15,836 nucleotides of DNA from Caulobacteraceae bacterium (GTDB lineage Bacteria; Pseudomonadota; Alphaproteobacteria; Caulobacterales; Caulobacteraceae): the NCBI GenBank assembly GCA_013815405.1, contig JACDGF010000009.1:1-15836 (forward strand). Reading direction: 5' to 3'. Below the pieces are notes generated by a model that worked only from the letters and a program-made list of their open reading frames with translations, was not told where the DNA came from and did no database searches. A program made the translations under genes and the position numbers. Numbering within the stretch: position 1 is the first letter of the stretch; each line of letters opens with the position of its first letter. Positions 1 through 6,094 of the stretch are shown piece after piece.

Positions 1-498
1 GACCACGAACGCAGCGCCCAAGGTCCCTTGCCTCTGGCTGGCCAGCCGGACCATTTGCGCTCCGATCAGGGTGACCGCGTCGCGGGGCAGAAAGGCGGAC
101 ATGTGGGCCAGTTGCCGTTGAACCGTGGCCACGTCCAGAAACAGGCCATAGAGGGACACGAAGGCGGCGATGGCGGGGAAGGTGGCCAGGAGCAGGTAGA
201 AAGTCACCCCGCCGGCCAGGGCCGGCAGCCGGTTGCGGCCCATCTCGCGATAGGTGCGCCACAGGATGTCCTTCCAGCCCAGGGCCGGGATGGTCCAGGG
301 GAAGTTGGCGTTTCGGCCGCGCCCCGGCTCGGCCGCGTCGATCTCCTCGGGCGTGAGGGCCGGTTTGGCGAGATCCGCGAAGCGGGGCCTCTTGCGGCGG
401 GGCCAGAAGGCGGCCATGGCCAGCATGGCCAGCCACGGCGCGGCGCGAAAGGGAAGCTTGGCTGGGCGCCTGGCGCCGGCGGCCGGCGGATCGCTCAT
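1..498 (-). CDS. YihY/BrkB family inner-membrane protein (5' part; continues past window start)
   Basis: Reading the minus strand from an ATG at 498 gives 166 codons open to the window edge, so only the N-terminal half of the gene is here. A basic, proline-rich cytosolic N-terminus is followed by a segment with the family features: P-W-T-I-P-A near residue 67, then W-R-T-Y-R-E-M, then the signature A-G-G-V-T-F-Y-L-L-L-A-T-F-P-A at about residues 93-107, which starts the first strong membrane helix, and S-L-Y-G-L-F after it. The family comprises polytopic inner-membrane proteins once called ribonuclease BN; their biochemical role is not settled. A GGGGTGA-like ribosome site about 8 bases upstream supports the start. 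It lies downstream of, and on the same strand as, the lysyl-tRNA synthetase, 133 bp away. Family assignment is firm; function is not. Confidence 0.85.
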   Translation of the reverse strand, partial: MSDPPAAGARRPAKLPFRAAPWLAMLAMAAFWPRRKRPRFADLAKPALTPEEIDAAEPGRGRNANFPWTIPALGWKDILWRTYREMGRNRLPALAGGVTFYLLLATFPAIAAFVSLYGLFLDVATVQRQLAHMSAFLPRDAVTLIGAQMVRLASQRQGTLGAAFVV

Positions 499-631
499 GC
501 GGAAGATCACCCCGGGTGGCGCGGCGGGCCAAAGACAGCTTGGCGAGTCTTAAGGGGGAAGACCCATCGCCGCCAGAGTCGGCTGTGCGGGGGGCGTCGT
601 GGCGCGGGGCGATGCGGCGGGCGTCGCGTCG

Positions 632-2332
632 CTATAGGGCGGGGACCGACAGATCCTCGCCGGCCAGGGCGCGCTCGATCAGGCGGAGGGTCGCCGGCAG
701 GCCGAAGATGGCCGCGAAGGAGCCGAACCGGGGCCCCTGGCTCTGGCCGAGCAGAACCTCGTAGAGGGCGGCGAACCAGGCGCGCAGGGGCTCGAAGCCG
801 GCCGCCTTGCCCGCCGCATAGACCTCGTTCTGGATCGCTTCGGCGTCCCGCTGGTCGGGCGGAAGGGCGCGGAGCCGGGCGGCGAGGTCGGCGAAGGCCG
901 CGCGCTCGCGTTCGTGCGGAGCGCGGAACCGCTTCGAGGGCCGCACGAAATCCTCGTAGTAGTGGATGGCGTGGTCGGCGAGCCGGTCGAGCAGAGGCTC
1001 GCTGGCCGGCGTGGCGCCGGGCAGGTGGCGGCCGATGAAGCCCCACAGGATAGCCTTGTCCGCCGCGCCCGCCGCCGCTGCCAGGTTCAGAAGCAGGCTG
1101 AACGAGACCGGCGAGCCCTTGGCGGGCGGGCCGCCGCCGTGGACGCTCCACACCGGATTGTCGAGGCGATTGACGGAATTGGAACCGGGGGCGGCCGGCC
1201 GATTGTAGGCGTCCAGCTGCTGCAGATATTGGTCCGTCGCCTTGGGAATGACGTCGAACGAGAGCCGCTTGGCCGACCTCGGCGACGGGAAGAGGTAATA
1301 GACCAGGCTTTCGGGGGCGGAATAGCGGCCCCACTCTTCCAGGGTGAGGCCGTTGCCCCGGGACTTGGAGATCTTCTGGTTGTTCTCGTCCAGGAACAGC
1401 TCGAAGTTGAAACCCTCCGGCGGGACGCCCCCCAGGATCGCGCAGATCCGCGAGGAGACCTTCACCGAATCGATCAGATCCTTGCCGGACATCTCATAGT
1501 CGACGCCCAGCGCCGCCCATCGGCAGGCCCAGTCCGGCTTCCACTGTAGCTTGACCGCGCCGCCGGTGACCGGAACCTCGGTGAGGGTCCGGTCCTCGTC
1601 CGCGAAGACGATCGTGCCGCGACCCGGGTGGCGCTCGAGCGTGGGGACCTGCAGCACCCGGCCGGTCTTGGGGCTGATCGGAAGGAAGGGCGAATAGGTC
1701 GCCCGCCGTTCGGGACCCAGGGTCGGCAGCATCACCGCCTGGATTTGGTCGAACCGCTCCAGCGCCAGGCGAAGGGTGGGATCGAAACGGCCCGACCGGT
1801 AGCATTCGGTGGACGACAGAAATTCATAGTCGAAGCCGTGGCCGTCGAGGAACGCGCGCATCCGCGCGTTGTTCTGGGCGCCGAAACTCTCGTACTCGCC
1901 GAAGGGGTCGCGCACCCGGGTAAGCGGCTTTCCGAGGTCCAGCGCCAGACCTTCACGATCCGGGACGTTCTCCGGGACCTTCCGCAGCCCGTCCATGTCG
2001 TCGGAGAAGGAGATCAGGCGGGTGGGGATCGTATCCTCGGTGAGCGCCCGAAAGGCGTTGCGCACCATGGTCGTGCGGGCGACCTCGAGGAAGGTGCCGA
2101 TGTGCGGCAGGCCGGACGCGCCATAGCCGGTCTGGAACACCACCGGCTCGCGTAGGGCCGGCAGCGCGGCGAGCGCCTCGTCGATCTTCCCGGCCGCGAC
2201 CAGCGCCCCGGCTAGATCCCGCTCCGCCCCATCGACCAACCGCACGCGCAACAGCCGCCCCATCAGGTTCCGCGCCTGTTCGAACGGCCACGACCGCGCC
2301 TCACGGGCCAGTGAAGAAAGACCTCGCAACAT
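632..2332 (-). CDS. lysS: Lysine--tRNA ligase, class I (archaeal type)
   Basis: This 566-residue cytosolic enzyme attaches lysine to tRNA-Lys using ATP. The class I Rossmann fold is shown by the HIGH-type motif H-I-G-T at residues 77-80 and the KMSKS-type loop K-I-S-K-S at 320-324. The start of the fold, around G-Y-G-A-S-G-L-P, and the N-terminal helix S-L-A-R-E-A-R-S-W-P-F-E match class I LysRS, which many alphaproteobacteria use in place of the class II form. The C-terminal third is the helical anticodon-binding cage. I chose the ATG at 2332 because the conserved helix begins a few residues after it. No Shine-Dalgarno sequence precedes it; a TTGACC (minus strand, 2364-2369) could be a -35 box with a leader of very few bases, but the -10 is poor. 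Residues about 30-62 look longer than the usual linker between the first helix and the catalytic fold. Some annotations call the class I gene lysK. Confidence 0.96.
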   Translation of the reverse strand: MLRGLSSLAREARSWPFEQARNLMGRLLRVRLVDGAERDLAGALVAAGKIDEALAALPALREPVVFQTGYGASGLPHIGTFLEVARTTMVRNAFRALTEDTIPTRLISFSDDMDGLRKVPENVPDREGLALDLGKPLTRVRDPFGEYESFGAQNNARMRAFLDGHGFDYEFLSSTECYRSGRFDPTLRLALERFDQIQAVMLPTLGPERRATYSPFLPISPKTGRVLQVPTLERHPGRGTIVFADEDRTLTEVPVTGGAVKLQWKPDWACRWAALGVDYEMSGKDLIDSVKVSSRICAILGGVPPEGFNFELFLDENNQKISKSRGNGLTLEEWGRYSAPESLVYYLFPSPRSAKRLSFDVIPKATDQYLQQLDAYNRPAAPGSNSVNRLDNPVWSVHGGGPPAKGSPVSFSLLLNLAAAAGAADKAILWGFIGRHLPGATPASEPLLDRLADHAIHYYEDFVRPSKRFRAPHERERAAFADLAARLRALPPDQRDAEAIQNEVYAAGKAAGFEPLRAWFAALYEVLLGQSQGPRFGSFAAIFGLPATLRLIERALAGEDLSVPAL

Positions 2333-2385
2333 GGCGCGAGCGGGTAGATGGCGAGGTCGACGGGGTCAATGGCGGCGGCCGGCCA

Positions 2386-2419
2386 TTGCCTTCGATTTTT
2401 CGGTCATATAGACATGACC
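2386..2419 (+). promoter_or_regulatory. Putative autoregulated promoter/operator of the toxin-antitoxin module
   Basis: A perfect 6-bp inverted repeat, GGTCAT (2402-2407) and ATGACC (2414-2419), with a 6-base spacer sits 20 bases upstream of the antitoxin start. A weak promoter can be drawn through it: TTGCCT (2386-2391) and TATAGA (2407-2412), spaced by 15 bases. Antitoxins of the Phd/YefM family bind palindromes overlapping their own promoter and repress it, more strongly with toxin bound, so this is the expected place and form for an operator. The palindrome is seen directly; the promoter boxes and regulatory role are inferred. Confidence 0.45.
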
Positions 2420-2439
2420 AGTCTTATGAGGGTGACCGC

Positions 2440-2712
2440 ATGCAACCTGTCCAGACCTTCACCGCGACCGACTTCAAGGCAAAGTGCCTCGAAATCCTCG
2501 ACCGCCTGGCGGCACGCAAGCTGACACGGGTGTCGATCACCAAGCGCGGCAAGGTCGTGGCCGTCTTGACCCCGCCCGATGATCCCGACTCCGCGGTCCT
2601 GCGATTGCACGGGTTCATGCGCGGTTCGGTCATCGCGCCTCCGGGATTCGATCTCACGACGCCTATCCTGGACGAGCCGTTGTCGGCCGAAGAGGGCGCG
2701 CTTCACGAGTGA
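2440..2712 (+). CDS. Type II toxin-antitoxin antitoxin, Phd/YefM family
   Basis: A 90-residue protein whose first half is the Phd/YefM DNA-binding fold: the opening F-T-A-T-D-F-K-A-K-C-L-E-I-L-D resembles the family's start, followed by the strand pair S-I-T-K-R-G-K-V-V-A-V-L-T-P. The acidic, low-complexity C-terminus, ending L-S-A-E-E-G-A-L-H-E, is the kind of flexible tail that wraps around and neutralises a PIN toxin. I chose the ATG at 2440 because GAGGG (2428-2432) lies 7 bases before it; the frame is open further upstream but that part is not family-like. The stop overlaps the toxin start by four bases (GTGA), which suggests translational coupling. The partner is a VapC toxin, so the pair is a Phd-VapC hybrid rather than a classical Phd-Doc or YefM-YoeB pair. 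Confidence 0.88.
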   Translation: MQPVQTFTATDFKAKCLEILDRLAARKLTRVSITKRGKVVAVLTPPDDPDSAVLRLHGFMRGSVIAPPGFDLTTPILDEPLSAEEGALHE

Positions 2713-3146
2713 GGGCCGCCGGTCAGTCGCGTGGCGTCCTGCTGGACACCTGCGCCGTGATCTGGCTCGCCAACGGCGAGCCCCTGGAGGGGTGCGCGGA
2801 GGCCAAGCTCTTGCACGCCGCCCGGGCCGACGGCGTCTTCGTCTCCCCGATATGCGCCTGTGAGATCGGCCTCCTCAGCCGCCTCAAGGCCGGGCGCGCC
2901 TATGAGTTCCTGCCCGATCCCGCCACCTGGTTCGCGCGCTTTATGGCCGGGCCGGCGATCAAGCCGGCGGCGTTCACGGCGGAGATCGCCATCGCCGCAT
3001 CACGGCTTCCAGACCCCCTGCACGGCGACCCCGCCGACCGGCTATTGATCGCCACGGCCCGCGATCTGGGGATGCCGATCGTCACCCGAGACGCCAAGAT
3101 CATCGCCTACGCGGCGGCGGGGCACGTTACGGTCGTGCCGTGTTGA
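2709..3146 (+). CDS. vapC: PIN-domain ribonuclease toxin, VapC family
   Basis: A 145-residue single PIN domain. The metal-binding acidic residues expected of the fold are visible: D13 in V-L-L-D-T-C-A-V-I-W, E52 in C-A-C-E-I-G-L-L, D110 in D-P-A-D-R-L-L-I-A-T-A, and D128 in V-T-R-D-A-K-I. VapC toxins are magnesium-dependent RNases that in studied cases cut tRNA or rRNA; the target of this one cannot be read from sequence. It starts with GTG at 2709, overlapping the antitoxin stop, and the full length and intact active site suggest a functional toxin. Its last 105 or so bases lie antisense to the read-through tail of the broken hotdog gene on the minus strand. Confidence 0.9.
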   Translation: MRAAGQSRGVLLDTCAVIWLANGEPLEGCAEAKLLHAARADGVFVSPICACEIGLLSRLKAGRAYEFLPDPATWFARFMAGPAIKPAAFTAEIAIAASRLPDPLHGDPADRLLIATARDLGMPIVTRDAKIIAYAAAGHVTVVPC

Positions 3147-3607
3147 TGTCCCCGAGGACGGCACGGTCATCGGCGGCCCGCCGAGTTCCGAGGTCGGGCT
3201 CAGCATGAAATGCCCTCTCAGCGCCGCGACCGGGGCGGCGCGGGTCTCTTGCCAGGCTTCCACCTGGACGTTGGCGATGCGCCGGCCGAGCTTGCGCACC
3301 TCGGCCTGGGCGTAGGTGGTCAGGGCCCGGCCCGGGCGCAGGTAGTCGATGGTATGTCGATGGTGCGCGGCTGCCGGCGAAGGGGCTCTTGGATGGAAAG
3401 TTGAGCCAGCGCGGTCATCTCCAGGAACGCTCCCAGCACCCCGCCGTGCAGGGCCGGCAGCAGGGTGTTGCCCACCAGATGCGGTGAGAACGGCAGGAGG
3501 GCGGTCATCTCGTCGCCGGTCAGCCGCACGGTCATGCCCAGGAAACGGGCGTAGGGAATCGACGCCAGCAGTTCGGCGAGTCGCTCGCCGCGCGCCTCGT
3601 CGTTCAT
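3042..3607 (-). pseudogene. PaaI-like hotdog thioesterase, frameshifted
   Basis: The ATG at 3607 overlaps the stop of the preceding hotdog gene (ATGA), so the two were a coupled pair. Residues 1-85 follow the hotdog pattern: I-P-Y-A-R-F-L-G-M, then N-T-L-L-P-A-L-H-G-G-V-L-G-A-F-L-E-M. After P-R-T-I-D-I the frame falls into a premature stop at 3320. The rest of the domain, I-D-Y-L-R-P-G-R and then V-R-K-L-G-R-R-I-A-N-V to G-H-F-M-L, continues in another frame. Restoring one base near 3352 would give T-I-D-I-T-I-D-Y-L-R-P, the usual family sequence, so a single-base loss is the simplest explanation. In the second frame the domain ends near 3204, yet there is no stop until 3042, giving an unrelated tail antisense to vapC. 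This is either a real pseudogene or a sequencing error for the frameshift; the missing stop is a separate anomaly. These enzymes hydrolyse acyl-CoA thioesters; the substrate is unknown. Confidence 0.82.
3121..3165 (+). repeat. Overlapping inverted repeats at the 3' end of vapC
   Basis: CGTGCCGT (3134-3141) pairs perfectly with ACGGCACG (3158-3165) across a 16-base loop that contains the vapC stop codon. The first arm can instead pair upstream, GGCACG (3121-3126) with CGTGCC (3134-3139), over a 7-base loop, so the two hairpins exclude each other. There is no T-run, so a classical intrinsic terminator is not supported. The structure could slow ribosomes or RNA polymerase, or could be chance in GC-rich DNA. 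Confidence 0.35.
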
Positions 3608-4047
3608 GCCGCCTCCGGCGCGCCGGCGAGGACGAAGGCGGCCTGGGCGGTGGCGATGGGATCGCCCGCCTCGTCCTCGAAGGCGCTGGCGCGGACGAAG
3701 CCGATGGTGCGAGTGAGCTTATAGCATTCGGCCCGGGCGATGATGTCGCGGCCGGGTTCGGCGGGGCGCATGTAGTCGATGCGCAGGTCGAGGGTCGCCG
3801 TGCCGCGGTCCGGGCCCGCCGCCGACGCCACCGCGAGACCGCAGGTATGATCGAGCAGGCTGGTCAAGACGCCGCCGGCCAGGACTCCGCTGCGCGGATC
3901 TCCCACCAGGTCGGCGCGATAGGGAACCTCGAGCACGGCGATCCCCGGCTCCGCGGACACCAGGCGCAGGCCCAGGGCGGCGGCGTGGGGCGTTTCCTGC
4001 GCCATGCGCGCCGCCCGTTCGGCGAAGGTCCCCAGGTCGTCGGCCAT
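3604..4047 (-). CDS. PaaI-like hotdog-fold acyl-CoA thioesterase
   Basis: A 147-residue cytosolic protein of the usual single-hotdog length. The central helix region carries G-V-L-A-G-G-V-L-T-S-L-L-D-H, the PaaI-type active-site segment, with the terminal D-H in the helix, followed by the strands T-A-T-L-D-L-R-I-D-Y-M-R-P, I-I-A-R-A-E-C-Y and I-A-T-A-Q-A-A-F-V. I chose the ATG at 4047, preceded by GGAA about four bases upstream, over a longer open frame reaching 4125 whose first 26 residues are not family-like. It is the first gene of a two-gene minus-strand unit with the frameshifted paralogue, overlapping it by four bases. Tandem hotdog genes of this kind occur in alphaproteobacteria, and the two chains may form a heteromer; that is inference. 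The divergent exonuclease gene begins 46 bp away. Confidence 0.85.
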   Translation of the reverse strand: MADDLGTFAERAARMAQETPHAAALGLRLVSAEPGIAVLEVPYRADLVGDPRSGVLAGGVLTSLLDHTCGLAVASAAGPDRGTATLDLRIDYMRPAEPGRDIIARAECYKLTRTIGFVRASAFEDEAGDPIATAQAAFVLAGAPEAA

Positions 4048-4080
4048 GGCGTTCCATAGGCGGAAAACCGGACCGGGGCC

Positions 4081-4096
4081 TATATGAAAGGGCGTG
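4081..4096 (+). promoter_or_regulatory. TATA-like box abutting the exonuclease GTG start (possible leaderless transcript)
   Basis: TATATG (4081-4086) ends 7 bases before the GTG at 4094. If it is a -10 element, transcription would begin at or next to the start codon. The AAGGG (4088-4092) has only one base between it and the GTG, too close for a working Shine-Dalgarno site. No good -35 box is visible. Confidence 0.35.
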
Positions 4097-5101
4097 ATCC
4101 GGCCGCAAGACCTTCTCTGCCCCAAACCCGCCGGCCTCTTTTGCCCGCTAGGGGATTTCTACATCGACCCCGTGCGGCCGGTGGAGCGGGCGGTGATCAC
4201 CCATGGGCACGCCGATCACGCACGCGCCGGCCACGGGGCTGTGATGGCCACGGCCGAAACCCTGGCGATCATGGGCGTGCGATACGGCGAGGACTTCGCC
4301 GGGAGCGTCCAGGCGCTCGCCTACGGCCAGACCGTCACGATCGGCGGCGTGGAGGTTTCCCTGGTTCCCGCCGGCCATGTGCTGGGCTCGGCCCAGGTGG
4401 TCGTGCGCTGGAAGGGGCTGACCATGGTGGTCTCGGGCGACTACAAGCGGCGCCGCGACCCGACCTGCCCCCCGTTCGAGCCGACTCTCTGCGACGTCTT
4501 CGTGACCGAGGCCACCTTCGGCCTGCCGGTGTTCCGCCATCCGCCCGATGGCGAGGAGATCGGCAAGCTGCTGCGATCCGTCGCCCGGTTCCCGGAGCGC
4601 GGCCATCTGGTCGGCGTCTATTCCCTCGGCAAGGCCCAGCGCGTGATCCGCCTCCTGCGCGAAGCCGGCTGGGATCGGCCGATCCCGGTTCACGGCGCCC
4701 TGGAGCGGCTCAACGCCCTCTACGCCGGCTTCGGCGTCGAGCTTGGGCCGCTCGAAGCGGCCACGAGTCCGGCGAAGCAGGATTTCGCCGGCGCGATCAT
4801 CCTCGCGCCCCCGTCGGCGCTGGCGAGCCCGTGGGCGCGGCGCTTCGGCGACCCGGTCGACGCCTTCGCGTCGGGCTGGATGCGGATCAGGGCCCGGGCG
4901 CGCCAGCGCGGCGTCGAACTCCCGCTGATCATCTCCGATCATGCCGATTGGGACGAACTCACCGGGACCATCGCCGAGATCCATCCGGGCGAAGTGTGGA
5001 TCACCCATGGCCGCGAGGAGGCCCTGGCCCGCTGGTGCGACCTCGCCGGCATCCCGGCCCGGGCCCTGGCGTTGGTCGGCTATGAGGACGAAGAAGAATA
5101 G
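4094..5101 (+). CDS. Ligase-associated DNA exonuclease (MBL fold)
   Basis: A 335-residue metallo-beta-lactamase-fold nuclease of the family found next to bacterial ATP-dependent DNA ligases. The metal site motif H-G-H-A-D-H is at residues 37-42; H95 in A-G-H-V-L-G-S, D116 in S-G-D-Y-K, and the C-terminal S-D-H-A-D-W (281-286) and W-I-T-H-G (302-306) complete the beta-CASP-like arrangement seen in the Artemis/SNM1/CPSF relatives. The N-terminal F-C-P-L-G-D-F-Y-I-D-P is also typical. Work on the Pseudomonas putida homologue described a manganese-dependent DNA nuclease in a cluster with Lhr-Core helicase, ligase and a metallophosphoesterase. The start is GTG at 4094: an in-frame stop at 4085 rules out anything longer. 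The matching ligase lies 1 kb downstream on the same strand but is separated by an inverted transporter gene; the helicase and phosphoesterase are not in this window. Confidence 0.93.
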   Translation: MIRPQDLLCPKPAGLFCPLGDFYIDPVRPVERAVITHGHADHARAGHGAVMATAETLAIMGVRYGEDFAGSVQALAYGQTVTIGGVEVSLVPAGHVLGSAQVVVRWKGLTMVVSGDYKRRRDPTCPPFEPTLCDVFVTEATFGLPVFRHPPDGEEIGKLLRSVARFPERGHLVGVYSLGKAQRVIRLLREAGWDRPIPVHGALERLNALYAGFGVELGPLEAATSPAKQDFAGAIILAPPSALASPWARRFGDPVDAFASGWMRIRARARQRGVELPLIISDHADWDELTGTIAEIHPGEVWITHGREEALARWCDLAGIPARALALVGYEDEEE

Positions 5102-5115
5102 CGGCGCCGCTTTCC

Positions 5116-6033
5116 CTATTTCGGTCGGTGCTGCATCGGCCGCAGGAAAATGCGGCCGATCCGGGAGTCGGAAGCCTGGACGCGATCGCTCAGCGCTTGG
5201 GCCGCGGCCTGGATTTCATCGCCGCTCAACCCGTCGCGGAATTCCAGCGTAACGCCGATGAGGATCGATTCCGGCCCCAGATGCAGGCTCAGCACCTCAT
5301 CGACCACGGCCACGTCGGGATCCTCATCAAGGATCACGCGCACCGCCGCCACCACCCGTGGCGCGGCGGCTTCGCCGGTGATCAGGCTGCGCACCTCATT
5401 GGCGAGGAACAGGGAAACCGCGGCCAGCAGCAGGCCGATCGCCACCGAGGCCGCGCCGTCCGCCCAGGCCCAGTGGAAGACCGCCGCCCCGGTGACTCCG
5501 ACCGCCGCGATCGCGAGGCCCACCAGGGCGGCGGCGTCTTCAAGCAGGGTGGCGAACAGGCTGGGGTCCTTGCTCAGATGGAGGAACCGCCACAGGCGGA
5601 TGCGGCGCCCGTGCACCGTGCGGCGGAACTCGCGATAGCTGACCACGAAGGAGGTGGCCTCGAAGACCGCGCTCAGGGCGAGGACCAGATAGTTGATCCA
5701 GGGTCGCGACAGCGCTTCGGGGTGGAGGATCCTCTGGACGCCCTGGTAGATCGACGCCGCGCCGCCCAGGGCGAAGATCAGCAGGGCCACGGCGAAGGAC
5801 CAGAAATACGCTTCCAGCCCATGCCCGAACGGGTGGTCCTCGTCCGCCGGTCGCGCCGCCCGATGGATGCCGACCAGCAGGAAGATCTGGTCGAGGATGT
5901 CGACCAGCGAATGCACCGCCTCGGTGAGCATGGCGCTGGAGCGGGTGAACAGGAAGGCGGCGAATTTGATCAAGGCGATGGCCAGATTGCCGCCCAGGGC
6001 GACGTAGACGACCCGCTTCGATCCTTCCGCCAC
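5116..6033 (-). CDS. Cation diffusion facilitator family transporter
   Basis: A 305-residue inner-membrane protein with several hydrophobic segments in the first 215 residues and a cytosolic C-terminal domain. H41 and D45 in E-A-V-H-S-L-V-D-I-L-D-Q are half of the usual metal site, and F-G-H-G-L-E-A-Y-F-W-S-F follows the second helix. In the fifth-helix site, where many members have H-x-x-x-D, this protein has T162 and D166 in A-T-L-L-E-D-A-A-A-L. That pattern recalls the SLC30A9-like branch, so the transported ion should not be assumed to be zinc. The start is a GTG at 6033 with GGGGGA about seven bases before it. It is convergent with the exonuclease (14 bp gap) and divergent from the ligase (61 bp gap), so it is not co-transcribed with either. 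Confidence 0.9.
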   Translation of the reverse strand: MAEGSKRVVYVALGGNLAIALIKFAAFLFTRSSAMLTEAVHSLVDILDQIFLLVGIHRAARPADEDHPFGHGLEAYFWSFAVALLIFALGGAASIYQGVQRILHPEALSRPWINYLVLALSAVFEATSFVVSYREFRRTVHGRRIRLWRFLHLSKDPSLFATLLEDAAALVGLAIAAVGVTGAAVFHWAWADGAASVAIGLLLAAVSLFLANEVRSLITGEAAAPRVVAAVRVILDEDPDVAVVDEVLSLHLGPESILIGVTLEFRDGLSGDEIQAAAQALSDRVQASDSRIGRIFLRPMQHRPK

Positions 6034-6055
6034 GCGCTCATCCCCCGCAAAGCCG

Positions 6056-6082
6056 TTCCGATAGCACGCGGCGCCCTATATT
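6056..6082 (+). promoter_or_regulatory. Possible promoter of the DNA ligase gene
   Basis: TATATT (6077-6082) matches the -10 consensus at five of six bases; TTCCGA (6056-6061) is a weak -35 with a 15-base spacer. Only 12 bases lie between the -10 and the ATG at 6095, with no Shine-Dalgarno sequence, so the leader would be about 5-6 bases. The flanking GCCCTATAT resembles GGCCTATAT before the exonuclease gene. Confidence 0.4.
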
Positions 6083-6094
6083 TCCTCAAAAGCC

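Noticed and set aside
547..563. GTCTT/AAGAC inverted repeat downstream of the lysyl-tRNA synthetase as a terminator.
   Set aside because: The stem is only five base pairs with no T-run after it, too weak to claim.
28..1038. Long open frames on the strand opposite to real genes, for example 28-1038 (+), 5128-6198 (+), 8812-10296 (+) and 10647-11900 (-).
   Set aside because: Their translations are low-complexity strings rich in R, G, A, P or Q without any family motif, and each lies opposite a gene with clear conserved residues. They are by-products of high GC content.
2342..2369. TTGACC with a CTACCC element upstream of the lysyl-tRNA synthetase as its promoter.
   Set aside because: The -35 is good, but the -10 is poor and the leader would be under ten bases; mentioned in the gene entry but not listed as a feature.
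3342..3362. Near tandem repeat of ACCATCGAC at the hotdog frameshift, which looked like an 11-bp duplication.
   Set aside because: The family normally has two I-D pairs close together here, so the repeat is the natural coding of T-I-D-I-T-I-D; loss of one base explains the frameshift more simply.
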